DNA of 64,000 bases, taken from Acidobacteriaceae bacterium. Its GTDB lineage: Bacteria; Acidobacteriota; Terriglobia; Terriglobales; Acidobacteriaceae. The notes beneath the pieces were generated by a model. That model saw nothing but the letters and a program-made list of their open reading frames with translations, did no database searches and was not told the DNA's origin. This document shows, one piece after another, positions 28,636 to 38,168 of the stretch. The stretch lies in contig PLCS01000007.1 of assembly GCA_003134855.1 (NCBI GenBank), forward strand, positions 629,011 through 693,010, given 5' to 3'. Both the position numbers and the translations under genes were made by a program. The first letter of the stretch is position 1. Each line of letters begins with the position of its first letter.

Positions 28636-29664
28636 TTAGCAGAAATGCTCCCATCCGTGCGGTATCAGCGGCTGGGGGCCCTGCGGTGTGAGGAGAGTAA
28701 TGGCGGGCTGGCCTGCGCGGGCTTTGAGGATGCGGCCGATTCGTGTGACCGGGACGCCGGCGATGGAGCGGGGCAGGCGGGCGCTGACGGGCGCGGTGAA
28801 GAGCAATTCGTAGTCTTCGCCGCCATGAAGAGCCTGGGGGAGGGTTGCTGCCGGGTGGATGGGCAGCAGGGCCGCATCGACCTCGGCGGCGACGCCGGAC
28901 TCCTCGCAGAGATGAGCGAGGTCGGTAGAGAGGCCGTCGCTCAGGTCGAGGGCGGCGGAGGCCATGCCGCGGCGCTGGAGCCAGAGGCCCTGACGGATAC
29001 GCGGCTGCGGATAGAGGTGCGGGGTGAGCATCGCTTTCAGCTTGTTGGGGATGATGGGCGGGTTAGGCCCAGGCTGGGCCTGGGCCAGCTCGGCCAGGCG
29101 GGCGAGTCCGGCGGCGGCTCCGCCGAGAGCGCCGGTGGCGTAAAGCAGATCGCCGGGTCGCGCGCCGGAGCGGAGCAGCGCGCGGCCTCGGGGAACAGCG
29201 CCAACGAGGACGATGTCGGCCACGACTATGGGAGATTCGGCCAGGTCTCCGCCGGCCAGCGGGGTATTGTGGGCTTCTGCCAGAGCCAGAAGGCCGTCAA
29301 GAAAGCGCTGGACCCAGGAGCGCCGCCGACCCGAAGCGATGGTCAGCTCGCGCGGTAAACCCAGCGAAAGAAAGGCGGCTACGGGACGAGCGCCCATCGC
29401 GGCCAAGTCGCTCAAGCCGCGCGCCAGAGCGCGATGGCCGACGGCTTCAGGCGGATGCCAGTCGAGGCGAAAGTGGTGGCCGGCGATCGATAAATCCGTC
29501 GTTACGGCCACTTCCTCGCCCGGGCGCGGAGCCAGCAAGGCACAGTCGTCGCCGATGCCCAGGCGAAGGCCGCCGCCAGAGAAGCGGGCTGCCCGCTTGC
29601 GTATCTCGACAAGCAGGGCGCGTTCGCCTCGTCCGGCGTAAATTCCTGAGTTGGTCTGCTTCAT
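28636..29664 (-). CDS. thiL: Thiamine-monophosphate kinase
   Basis: ThiL phosphorylates thiamine monophosphate to thiamine diphosphate, the last step of the vitamin B1 pathway. The 342-residue protein shows the ThiL/PurM fold motifs: GIGDDCALL (36-44), TTDLSIAGHHF (55-65), RALARGLSDLAAMGA (78-92), LAGGDLAESP, ATGALGG and DLSDGLSTDL, then HGGEDYELLFT. All Mg/ATP residues appear present. The ATG at 29664 gives the family's usual N-terminus; the frame's longer extension is unsupported. No TPP riboswitch was recognised in front. Confidence 0.92.
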   Translation of the reverse strand: MKQTNSGIYAGRGERALLVEIRKRAARFSGGGLRLGIGDDCALLAPRPGEEVAVTTDLSIAGHHFRLDWHPPEAVGHRALARGLSDLAAMGARPVAAFLSLGLPRELTIASGRRRSWVQRFLDGLLALAEAHNTPLAGGDLAESPIVVADIVLVGAVPRGRALLRSGARPGDLLYATGALGGAAAGLARLAELAQAQPGPNPPIIPNKLKAMLTPHLYPQPRIRQGLWLQRRGMASAALDLSDGLSTDLAHLCEESGVAAEVDAALLPIHPAATLPQALHGGEDYELLFTAPVSARLPRSIAGVPVTRIGRILKARAGQPAITLLTPQGPQPLIPHGWEHFC

Positions 29665-29780
29665 GCCCACTCTAAGAGAATAGGACACAGTTGAACGGAT
29701 TATTGCTGGCCGAGCATCAAATATGGGCAATTTTGCACCAATTCTTCGACAAAATTGGCAGTGTGCCGCGGAGAATTCCG

Positions 29781-29810
29781 TTGACTGGGCAAGGGCCGGT
29801 TTGCTAACCT
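29781..29810 (+). promoter_or_regulatory. Candidate sigma70-type promoter before the M23 gene
   Basis: TTGACT at 29781-29786 and TAACCT at 29805-29810 are spaced 18 bp. They lie about 135 bp before the M23 peptidase ATG. Consensus match is fair only. Confidence 0.3.
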
Positions 29811-29943
29811 TAACAGGCGATCCTGAGGTGCGCCCGTTGGGGCGAGATGCGTTGTTTTGGGGGTCGAACGGCTCTGTTGCCTTGGCTTTGATTGAGTACA
29901 CGGCGAATTGCGGCCCTGCTGACGGCAGGGATGAAAGGCGAAA

Positions 29944-30918
<975 letters not shown>

Positions 30919-31172
30919 TCAAATCCAAAGTTCCCCGGCACTACCGGGGAGGCAGTCAAACTTTGAGAATTTCGGGAGTCTACCTCCCGCTGTTGCTGCT
31001 GGTGCGCGTCTTTCCGCCGCCGGTTCAGTCTGCCGCTAGTGCCGCAAGAGCAGCACCGGCTTCAATCTTCGCGAAAAGCCTTCCGGATTGTGGAACGGAG
31101 GTTTCTGGAAAAGGCGGTGGCAGACGACCACGTCCACCGGTTAACATTCTTCACGGAAGGGTTCCCAGCACG

Positions 31173-32231
31173 ATGGAAATGGAAAGAATCTCGAATGCCG
31201 CTGTCGGCGCCGGGGAAGCCGAAGTTCCAGAGAGCCTGGGTCTGTTGAAGATACCGTATCTCCATCGCTACTGGCAGCACTGCTGGCTCAAGCTCAAGGA
31301 GCCGGCGGTAAAGCCCAGCCAGAGCCATGGGGAGTGGGACCTGGAGAACACGCTGCTCTCCGGCCTGGGGCTCAACATTCTGGAAACCGGCAGGTTTCTT
31401 CACTCCGCAAGTCATACGGGCTTCGACTCCTTTGAAGAGTGGATCATCGAAACCAATGGCGGGGCTATCGAGGAGGCGCGGCTGACACGCCTGCGCGATG
31501 CTCTTGCGGGCCAGCCTGTAGGCTCCGCAGCCGGCTCTCTGGACAATGTGCCGGGGCTGACGGCTGAGGAACGGACCTTCTGGGATGAGTACGGCTACTT
31601 GGTCGTCCACGACGCGGTGGCGGCCGAGGATCGCGATGCTGCCGCCGCGGCCATTTACGAGTTTTTAGACGCCGACCCAGACCAACCGGAGACTTGGTAC
31701 GGAAATAAATTCGGCGTGACCATCTGGGTTCCCTTGCTGCGCCATCCAGCCTTCATAGCCAATCGCCAGGCGCCGCGCCTGGTGAAGGCCTTCGCCCAGT
31801 TGTGGGGCAGGGAGGACCTGTGGTCGACGGTGGACCAAGGCGGTTTCAACCCGCCCGAGCACGAAGGCTGGAAGTTTCCAGGGCCGCATGTGCATTGGGA
31901 TGCGTCTCTTGAGCGACCCCATTGCTTCGGTGTGCAGGGCATCCTCTACCTCACCGATACGCCCGCCGATCAGGGAGCTTTCAGTTGCATTCCCGGATTT
32001 CACCGCACGCTGGACCAGTGGCTGAAGGAGTTGCCTCCGTCGGAAGATCCGCGCCAGGCAATCCGGCGGCATCCGGGGTTGAAGCCGATTGCCGGCAAGG
32101 CCGGGGACCTGGTGCTGTGGCATCAATCTCTGCCACACGGCAGCAGTCCGAATCATGGCACGGAGCCGCGCGTGGTGCAGTACATTTCACTGCGGCCGAC
32201 ACGGTGGGAGTATACCGCGGAGTGGAAATGA
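31173..32231 (+). CDS. Phytanoyl-CoA dioxygenase (PhyH) family protein
   Basis: A 352-residue Fe(II)/2-oxoglutarate oxygenase. The facial triad is visible: HWD (His241, Asp243) and distal His322 in HQSLPHGSS, with Arg333 in PRVVQY as 2-oxoglutarate anchor. The first 130 residues are extra relative to minimal PhyH enzymes. The family hydroxylates lipids, amino acids or small metabolites; the substrate is unknown here. The ATG at 31173 is preferred because the in-frame stretch back to 30963 has poor protein character. Confidence 0.88.
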   Translation: MEMERISNAAVGAGEAEVPESLGLLKIPYLHRYWQHCWLKLKEPAVKPSQSHGEWDLENTLLSGLGLNILETGRFLHSASHTGFDSFEEWIIETNGGAIEEARLTRLRDALAGQPVGSAAGSLDNVPGLTAEERTFWDEYGYLVVHDAVAAEDRDAAAAAIYEFLDADPDQPETWYGNKFGVTIWVPLLRHPAFIANRQAPRLVKAFAQLWGREDLWSTVDQGGFNPPEHEGWKFPGPHVHWDASLERPHCFGVQGILYLTDTPADQGAFSCIPGFHRTLDQWLKELPPSEDPRQAIRRHPGLKPIAGKAGDLVLWHQSLPHGSSPNHGTEPRVVQYISLRPTRWEYTAEWK

Positions 32232-32325
32232 GGATTGAGAATCCTACCACGGGTAGACCAGACAGAGACCAGCGTTCGGTGCCGGCCTGTGGCCTCAGAT
32301 ACTTGTAAACTCCGCTAACCCCGTT

Positions 32326-32691
32326 TCATCTCTTCCCCATGTAGCTCACGTGCCAGATGGAGCGCGAGCCGTCGTCGGAGACGAACAGTGAGCCGTCTTT
32401 TGCCTGGGCGACGCCAACGGGACGGCCCCAGACGGTGCCGTCGGGTAGCGTGAATCCGGTGAGGAAGTCCTCGTATTCGCCGGTGGCGTGGCCGTTCTTC
32501 ATGGGCAGCCGGATCACCTCGTAGCCGCCTCGTTTAGCGCGGTTCCAGGAGCCGTGCTCCGCGGCGAATCCGTCGCACTGCAAGCAAACTGAAGCGCTCG
32601 CCGCAACGAATTCAACCTCGGCTCCTGCAGCATGGGAGCCGATGTTGTTTGAGGGGGATTGCGCCCGCGCTCGTCCGAAGCAGAACAGCAA
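32326..32691 (-). pseudogene. Remnant of a PQQ-dependent sugar dehydrogenase (sorbosone DH-like)
   Basis: About 95 residues match the C-terminal end of soluble PQQ-type glucose/sorbosone dehydrogenases: CDGFAAEHGSWNRAKRGGYE, GEYEDFLTGFTLPDGTVWGRPVGV and SDDGSRSIW. These enzymes are normally over 380 residues with a six-bladed propeller; the upstream blades are gone and the region runs into the promoter side of the GH5 gene. No signal peptide or start in a sensible place is present. I read it as a 5'-truncated gene remnant, not a functional gene. Confidence 0.75.
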
Positions 32692-32748
32692 GCAGCGCCC
32701 GGTGGTATCGTTGTGTCGATGTGCATTTCAATTTGGGAGTTTCTGCCT

Positions 32749-33888
32749 ATGCGTCTCGTGACTCTACCTCTTGCCGTTCTTCTACTGATCTGCTTGCCCG
32801 CAACTGCACAGGATCACAGCGCAGGCTTGCAGACGGCCTTTGCCCGCGTTCAACATCTGAAGCATGGCATTAACGCCTCGGAGTGGTTTGCCCAATCGGC
32901 CAGCGACTACTCGGCGGCTCGCACCAACCGCTACACCGATGCGGGCGACATTGCGTTGATGGCGCGGCTGGGCTTTGACAGCGTGCGTCTCAGCATCGAT
33001 CCGGTGCCGCTGGAGCAGGCCCCCTTGGACAAGGACGGCTTCAACGCTGACTTTCTGGGGCGGCTGGACAAGGTTGTCGATACGGTACTGGCCGATGGCA
33101 TGGCCGTACAGATCGACATTCACCCGGAGGAAAGCTACAAGCAACAGTTGCATGGCAGCGACAAAGCGGTGGACCGGCTTACCTCACTGTGGCGGCGGCT
33201 GGCTGCGCATTATGCGACACGCGATCCGGAGTTGGTTTTCTTTGAGATCATGAACGAGCCGGGGGAAAGCGACCGCTACCGATGGGCTGGCATTCAGGCG
33301 CACGTGGCCGAGGCCATACGCGAGGTCGCGCCGAGGAACACGCTGATCGCGGCCGGGCCGAATTACTCCGGGCTCAGGGATCTGTTGACTCTACACCCGC
33401 TCCCCGACGGCAATGTGATTTATACCTTCCACACTTACGATCCAATCGAGTTTACGCATCAGGGCGCGTCGTGGGGCGATCTGTGGTGGATCAACACGCA
33501 TGGGATTCCCTATCCGGCGACGGAAATCTCGATGCGGGAGGCGTTGAAACAGGTTCCTGACGCGAGGGACCGCTCTGACCTGGAAGGCTATTGGCTGGGG
33601 CACTGGGATGCGCATCGCATCCGGCTGATGATCGACGAGGCTGCGGCGTGGGGCCAGGCAAATCACGTGCCGCTGATCTGCAACGAGTTTGGAGTTTACC
33701 GTGTGCATGCGGACGCTGCCTCGCGCATGAACTGGATTCGCGATATGCGCACGGCGTTGGAAGCCGACGGCATCGGCTGGACGATGTGGGATTATCGCGG
33801 CGGCTTCGGCGTGGTGTGGAAGGAAGACGGCCAGCCCGCCAAGGTCGATCCGGCTGTGGTCGAGGCGCTGGGGTTGAAGAGGCAGTAA
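32749..33888 (+). CDS. Secreted glycoside hydrolase family 5 enzyme (cellulase-type)
   Basis: A 379-residue exported beta-glycanase with a signal peptide (about 1-20, LPATAQ). The GH5 barrel shows HGINASEW at the start, FFEIMNEPG with acid/base Glu170, TFHTYDP, and ICNEFGVYR with nucleophile Glu313. It should hydrolyse beta-1,4 glycans such as cellulose or mannan in the periplasm or outside. GGGAG is nine bases before the ATG at 32749. It lies alone and is convergent with the gene at 33898, with only 9 bp between stops. Confidence 0.9.
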   Translation: MRLVTLPLAVLLLICLPATAQDHSAGLQTAFARVQHLKHGINASEWFAQSASDYSAARTNRYTDAGDIALMARLGFDSVRLSIDPVPLEQAPLDKDGFNADFLGRLDKVVDTVLADGMAVQIDIHPEESYKQQLHGSDKAVDRLTSLWRRLAAHYATRDPELVFFEIMNEPGESDRYRWAGIQAHVAEAIREVAPRNTLIAAGPNYSGLRDLLTLHPLPDGNVIYTFHTYDPIEFTHQGASWGDLWWINTHGIPYPATEISMREALKQVPDARDRSDLEGYWLGHWDAHRIRLMIDEAAAWGQANHVPLICNEFGVYRVHADAASRMNWIRDMRTALEADGIGWTMWDYRGGFGVVWKEDGQPAKVDPAVVEALGLKRQ

Positions 33889-33897
33889 CGGCAGAGC

Positions 33898-34887
33898 CTA
33901 TTTGGATGCGCCGGAGCCAACCGGCGGGGCGCTCTCACCGCCGGCTGCTTCGCTGAAGAGCGAGCGCGAGACCGAGGCCGTGACTACCACCCGGTCGTGC
34001 TTCCGGGTGATTTCGGCGGTCTTCAGCAGCTCTTTCAGGCCGTTGTTTTCGGTGTTGCCGTTCAATTGGACAGTAAATCCGCGGGCCAGCGTGACCAGCA
34101 TTTGCAGCGCCGCGGCCTGGCGGGCAGCCACCGCCTCGCTGGGGGCGATCTCCACAATTCTCAGCGAGCCGGTCCAGCCGAAGCTGGCGATGATCGTCGA
34201 GTCGGCTTCCAGCGGCAGTGAGAGGCCGAGGACGCTGATGGCTCCGCTCTCATTGAAGGGCAGGCCGATCTGGCCCACGCCCCAGGCCAGCGAAAGCAGC
34301 GGCACCTCGTGGTAGTGCTGGCGGAGCAGCGTGGAGCCGGCAAAGGGCCACGCGGCGGTCGAGTGCCGGTCGAGCATGGAGTGAATCATCTCCGGCGCCG
34401 GATAGTTGGAGACGGCGACCATGTCGTAGCCGATCTGCGCCACACGCACGGTCCGGCCTTCTGAGGGGATCGAGTAGATGGTGTGGCCGGCGTAGGACTC
34501 GCGGCTGGTGGCGTGGCTGTCGAGCCATGCGTTCAGCCGTTTGCCGGTAATCTTGCCCACCAACACCATCGAATAGGCCACCGGGCCGTTGGGCCCGTTG
34601 GGGTCCGCCATGCGGTGCAGCGCGATGGCCGCCTCGTCGAGGTCGTGCTCCGGATCGATCCCAACCGCGTCGATGAATTGCTGGTACTCGGCGGCGTGCT
34701 GAGGCGGCTTCAGATCCTTGTGAAAGAAAGAGCGTACCGGCTTGAGGTTGATGTAGAGGATGCCGTCGGACTCGGGCAGCAGGCGCGCGGCCTCCGGCGG
34801 GGCTTTGGAGCGCAGGAAGACCGCCGCGGCCAGGACAAGAAGGACCGCGGCCACAATCCAGAGCGTTCTGCGCGTTCGTCTGTTCAT
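33898..34887 (-). CDS. Membrane-anchored periplasmic protein, unknown function
   Basis: The 329-residue product has one N-terminal membrane helix (about 9-26) and a large periplasmic part. It opens ARLLPESDGILYINLKPVRSFF, a beginning shared by acidobacterial conserved proteins of unknown role, then alternates alpha and beta elements with no catalytic motif (for example IVEIAPSEAVAARQAAALQMLVTLARGF). The C-terminal tail is Gly/Ser/Pro-rich. No domain recognised. It follows a PEGA-domain gene on the same strand (73-bp gap) and may share its transcript. Confidence 0.7.
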   Translation of the reverse strand: MNRRTRRTLWIVAAVLLVLAAAVFLRSKAPPEAARLLPESDGILYINLKPVRSFFHKDLKPPQHAAEYQQFIDAVGIDPEHDLDEAAIALHRMADPNGPNGPVAYSMVLVGKITGKRLNAWLDSHATSRESYAGHTIYSIPSEGRTVRVAQIGYDMVAVSNYPAPEMIHSMLDRHSTAAWPFAGSTLLRQHYHEVPLLSLAWGVGQIGLPFNESGAISVLGLSLPLEADSTIIASFGWTGSLRIVEIAPSEAVAARQAAALQMLVTLARGFTVQLNGNTENNGLKELLKTAEITRKHDRVVVTASVSRSLFSEAAGGESAPPVGSGASK

Positions 34888-34960
34888 GAAAGACCGTCAG
34901 AATTACCCTATCACTCCGGGGCTGGGCCGGAGATGCGTACGCTGACAGCCCACGCCACTA

Positions 34961-35809
34961 TTACTTTGCCGGTTCCAACTCCGCGTTGAGATGAATCGCG
35001 CCGCTGGTGACGTTGAGGGTCTTGGTCCAATCGGCGAAGCCTCTTTTCTTCACCGTAACCTGATGGCTGCCAGGGGCGATGGTGACCGTGGACGGCGTGT
35101 TACCGACAAACGCGCCGTCGATTTCAACATCGGCTCCTGCTGGGGTGGAGTCGATCACCAGCGAGGCTTGAACGGGGGCGGCCGGAGTCGCAGATGCCTG
35201 AGCGAATGCGGGTGCTGCTGAGGCGTCAGCAAAGTTTGCCATGTTCAAATGCATATCGCCTTCGACAAAGGCAGTGATTTCGGTTCCCTGAGGTATGGTG
35301 ATGTCCTTGCCATGGATGAAAAGGAACAGCGGAGCGGCAGGAAAGAAGATGATCGATGTAGCCACAATGGCGCCGGTCATCGCCCCAATGTGCCCCCCGC
35401 CTTTGTTTTCTTGCGTCGCTCGTAATGCGACCTTCTCCTGATCCTTGAGCCGCGCGTAACTGACCGCAATATCGAGCTTACCGGCGCGTCCCATGCTCTT
35501 CTTGTGTTCTGTAGCGGTTACGGTAGCGATGGCGGTCGCCCCTTTGGGAAGAACGGTTATTCCATCTACGCTGACGTCTTCAACGACATCAAAAGGTATC
35601 TCCTGTCCTACCTTAGTGTCTGCGGAGGAAATCGTTTGACTAAGCCGCAGTTTTACGGGCGTGCCATCCAGCAGCGTATGAGGAGACGGAGGGGCCGTCG
35701 TGGCGGGTTGTTGCGCATCGGCAGGCGTTTGAGGAGTGGGCTGCGGTTGTTGAGCTACGAGCAAAGGGCAAATTGCCAAAAGCACGACTGCAATAGGGTT
35801 TTTGCGCAC
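34961..35809 (-). CDS. Secreted PEGA-domain protein
   Basis: The 282-residue exported protein starts with a signal peptide (VRKNPIAVVLLAICPLLVAQ), then a Pro/Gln/Thr-rich linker, a beta-rich middle domain (TPVKLRLSQTISSADTKVGQ, typical of acidobacterial exported proteins), a hydrophobic hairpin (GAMTGAIVATSIIFFPAAPLFLF) and a C-terminal PEGA domain (about 205-280: DSTPAGADVEIDGAFVGNTP). PEGA domains occur on surface or secreted proteins. The start is the GTG at 35809, because AAGGAGA is six bases upstream. Its leader and signal peptide resemble those of the next upstream gene. Confidence 0.82.
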   Translation of the reverse strand: MRKNPIAVVLLAICPLLVAQQPQPTPQTPADAQQPATTAPPSPHTLLDGTPVKLRLSQTISSADTKVGQEIPFDVVEDVSVDGITVLPKGATAIATVTATEHKKSMGRAGKLDIAVSYARLKDQEKVALRATQENKGGGHIGAMTGAIVATSIIFFPAAPLFLFIHGKDITIPQGTEITAFVEGDMHLNMANFADASAAPAFAQASATPAAPVQASLVIDSTPAGADVEIDGAFVGNTPSTVTIAPGSHQVTVKKRGFADWTKTLNVTSGAIHLNAELEPAK

Positions 35810-35914
35810 GTGTCTTCTCCTTACTAAATTCAAAACCGCCAAAGCTGTTAAAGAATGGCAACAAAATCATCCACCCAAACCCCGCCTTTTTGCAAGTAGT
35901 ATTTTTAGAGGGGC
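35810..35914 (-). promoter_or_regulatory. Leader L1, duplicated 5' region of the PEGA gene
   Basis: On the minus strand this leader holds CTACTTGC, AAGGCGGGG, GGATGATTTT, TTGCC and GGCGGTTTTGAAT before the ribosome site. The same elements in the same order and spacing precede the gene at 36857. It may contain promoter or mRNA-control elements; their nature is unknown. Confidence 0.6.
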
Positions 35915-35955
35915 AAAAAAGCGACAGGGCCAGCCCCGTTTCCGGAGTGGCCCTG
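35915..35955 (-). terminator. Intrinsic terminator of the gene at 36006-36857
   Basis: On the minus strand CAGGGCCA (35955-35948) and TGGCCCTG (35932-35925) form a perfect 8-bp stem, followed by TCGC and six T residues (35920-35915). Confidence 0.8.
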
Positions 35956-36005
35956 CGGTTTGCTGTCCCGCGCAATGGGCGGGCTCAATGCGCCGGCGGC
36001 TGGTC

Positions 36006-36857
36006 CTAATTGACGGCGCTCAGGCAATAGATCTTCCAGTTGCTGCCCTCGGAGCCGTCGCGCGGCTTGGGCGCGAGCAACCCATACTCGCCCCTTCCGA
36101 TGCCGGAACTCAGGGTGATCTGATAGATGCGCGGCGCGATCTTTTCCGAGGTAATCATCACCGCGTCTTTGTCGATCTCATTGTCATTGCTCTCTTTGGA
36201 GATCAGGCTGGAGGAGATGTGGAACTCGCGCTCGCTGGATTTGACCAGCAGCCGCATAAGCCGGTACTCGGCAATCGAGCGGCCTTCCGGCACGTAGACG
36301 GCGAGCATAACCGGAAGGGGCGCGCTCAAGTGCGCCTTGGCGCCGAGAATATGACCCTTGATGGAGCCGACCTTATTATCCCCAACGGCAAAGCCAGCGG
36401 ATTTTGCGGTCACAATCTCCGGGGCGATTGGCTTCCATGCGCCGCTACTGTCCTGATAATAGACGCCCACTAAGTCGATGCCGGGTGGAAGAGCGGGCGC
36501 GGCAGCCGCGGGCGGCGGCGGAGGAAGGGCGGGCGCGGGCGCGGGCGCGGGCGTGGGCGCCGGAGGCGGTGGCGGCGGAGTGGGGGCAACGGGCACCGGC
36601 GGCGGAGGAGCAGTAGCAGAGGCTTTGGTTACGATCGCCCCCACCACTTTATCGCTGGCGCCGGCGCTCTTCAGCGCAATCAGCCCATCCGGAGAGGTGT
36701 CGTAGCTACCCGGCATCATATTGATGGTGGTGATAATCAGATCGTCCGACAGGCCGGCCTTGACCAGCTTGATCACAGCTTCATTGTTGAGTGCCAGTTG
36801 GGCGTAGAGCAGGGGGCTGATCGCCAAAAATACTATTGCGAGAATGTACTTGCGCAC
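36006..36857 (-). CDS. Secreted two-domain protein with long Pro-rich linker
   Basis: A 283-residue exported protein with the signal peptide RKYILAIVFLAISPLLYAQ. It has an N-terminal helical domain (about 22-78: VIKLVKAGLSDDLIITTIN, SDKVVGAIV), a Pro/Ala/Val linker (about 80-125), and a C-terminal domain of about 150 residues that ends SNWKIYCLSAVN. The linker comes from near-perfect GGGCGC hexamers at about 36535-36565, so its length may vary by slippage. Start codon is GTG with AAGGAGA six bases upstream. Function unknown; probably periplasmic or cell-surface. Confidence 0.8.
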   Translation of the reverse strand: MRKYILAIVFLAISPLLYAQLALNNEAVIKLVKAGLSDDLIITTINMMPGSYDTSPDGLIALKSAGASDKVVGAIVTKASATAPPPPVPVAPTPPPPPPAPTPAPAPAPALPPPPPAAAAPALPPGIDLVGVYYQDSSGAWKPIAPEIVTAKSAGFAVGDNKVGSIKGHILGAKAHLSAPLPVMLAVYVPEGRSIAEYRLMRLLVKSSEREFHISSSLISKESNDNEIDKDAVMITSEKIAPRIYQITLSSGIGRGEYGLLAPKPRDGSEGSNWKIYCLSAVN

Positions 36858-36962
36858 GGGTCATCTCCTTACGATTCAAAACTGCCAACACTTTCAGTAA
36901 AAGGCAATAAAATCATCCTCCGGCAGCCCTGCCTTTCGCAAGTAGTTTTTTAGAGAATGCCG
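36858..36962 (-). promoter_or_regulatory. Leader L2, duplicated 5' region
   Basis: This leader is the paralogue of 35810-35914: the shared blocks CTACTTGC, AAGGC.GGG, GGATGATTTT, TTGCC, GGC.GTTTTGAAT and GTAAGGAG occur in the same order with small indels. The signal-peptide codons after it are also similar. Confidence 0.6.
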
Positions 36963-36977
36963 AATCAGCACGATAAT

Positions 36978-37009
36978 CCCAGGTCCGAATATTCGGACCT
37001 GGGGCACCC
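36978..37009. repeat. CCCA...TGGGGCACCC hairpin repeat with perfect palindrome
   Basis: CCC at 36978-36980 leads into AGGTCCGAATATTCGGACCT (36981-37000), a perfect 20-nt palindrome, and then GGGGCACCC. It lies between two minus-strand genes. Confidence 0.7.
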
Positions 37010-37036
37010 AAATTGGATGTGATTTTGGAGGTTGCT

Positions 37037-38086
37037 TCAGCGGCCGATGACCAGGATGGTGAAACTGCCGGGGACGATGGCGGGGCGGGGACGGGGATTG
37101 TCGGCGGTGGGCGCGGCCGCGGGGCCGAATTCGGCGGTGGGCAGATAGAGGCGGCCGGAGGCGGCGTCAAAGGTCATGGTGCGCGCGCCGCGCTGCGTGG
37201 GCAGCGATTGGAGAGTTGGATAGCCGGGGGCGGAGGCATCGATCACCGAGAGGACTCCCTCGCCGCAGGAGGCGAAGGCCAGCTTGTGGGCGGCGTCCCA
37301 GCCGGCGCCGTCGGGGCCGTTGCCGATCTCAGCCGTAGCGAGCACCTTGCCGGTATTGGAGTCAAGCACACCCATCTTCTTGCCGCCACAGACCGGGAAG
37401 AGGCGGCTGCCGGCTACGTCAATGGCTAGGCCGCTGGGTCCATCGCAGCCGGTGATCGGCCACTCGGCGGTGAGCTTGAGGGTGTGCGCGTCGAGGCGGG
37501 CGATCTCGTTCTTGTCTTCGATGTTGTCGAAGACTGTGCCTTTGCCATCGACGGCGGCGAACTCGGGCCTGCCGGGGAGGGGAATGGTGGCGACCACCGT
37601 ATTCGTCGCGGCGGAGATCACGGTAACGTCTTTGCTGCGGCCGTTGAAGGCCCAGACGGTCTGCGTGGCCGGCTCGAAAATGATGGCATCGGGACCGGTT
37701 CCGGCGGGGATGGTGGCGACCGTGGCCAGCGTGGCGCGGTCGAAGACAACGACCGCGTTGGCGCCACCGTCGGAGATGTAGCCGAATTTACCCGCGGTGT
37801 CCAGGGCGACGCCGTGCGTGCCGTGCAGGCCAGTGACGGAGCCGATGAGTTTTCCCGTTTGCGTATCGACGGCATCGACGCGCGGGCCATGGGTGAGATA
37901 GAGGCGGTGAGCCTTCCCATCAGCGGTCAGGTCATCCCAAAAGCCATCTCCACCGATCTTCCAGTGGTCAAGGACTTTGTAAGGCTGCTGCGCGGCGAGG
38001 GGACGAACAGCGGCCACAAGGCCGAAGAGCAAAGCCGCGGCCGCGAAGGACCGGGCAACAAGGCGAAGGGTGTGCTGCATGGACAT
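37037..38086 (-). CDS. YncE-like secreted beta-propeller protein
   Basis: The 349-residue exported protein has a signal peptide (about 1-34, RPLAAQ) and repeating blades of the YncE/YVTN type (GVALDTAGKFGYISDGGANAVVVFDRATLATVATIPAG and similar). YncE-like proteins bind DNA or small ligands in the periplasm; their exact role is unclear. AGGAG is seven bases before the ATG at 38086. It is divergent from the GT1 gene with 82 bp between the chosen starts, so promoter elements overlap there. Confidence 0.85.
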   Translation of the reverse strand: MSMQHTLRLVARSFAAAALLFGLVAAVRPLAAQQPYKVLDHWKIGGDGFWDDLTADGKAHRLYLTHGPRVDAVDTQTGKLIGSVTGLHGTHGVALDTAGKFGYISDGGANAVVVFDRATLATVATIPAGTGPDAIIFEPATQTVWAFNGRSKDVTVISAATNTVVATIPLPGRPEFAAVDGKGTVFDNIEDKNEIARLDAHTLKLTAEWPITGCDGPSGLAIDVAGSRLFPVCGGKKMGVLDSNTGKVLATAEIGNGPDGAGWDAAHKLAFASCGEGVLSVIDASAPGYPTLQSLPTQRGARTMTFDAASGRLYLPTAEFGPAAAPTADNPRPRPAIVPGSFTILVIGR

Positions 38087-38168
38087 GGAAAGGCTCCTGG
38101 TACAACAGGAGAAGAATAGCATCTCCGGTAGCAGTAAGGAAGAATCGGCGCGGCCAACCCTCCCTGCG

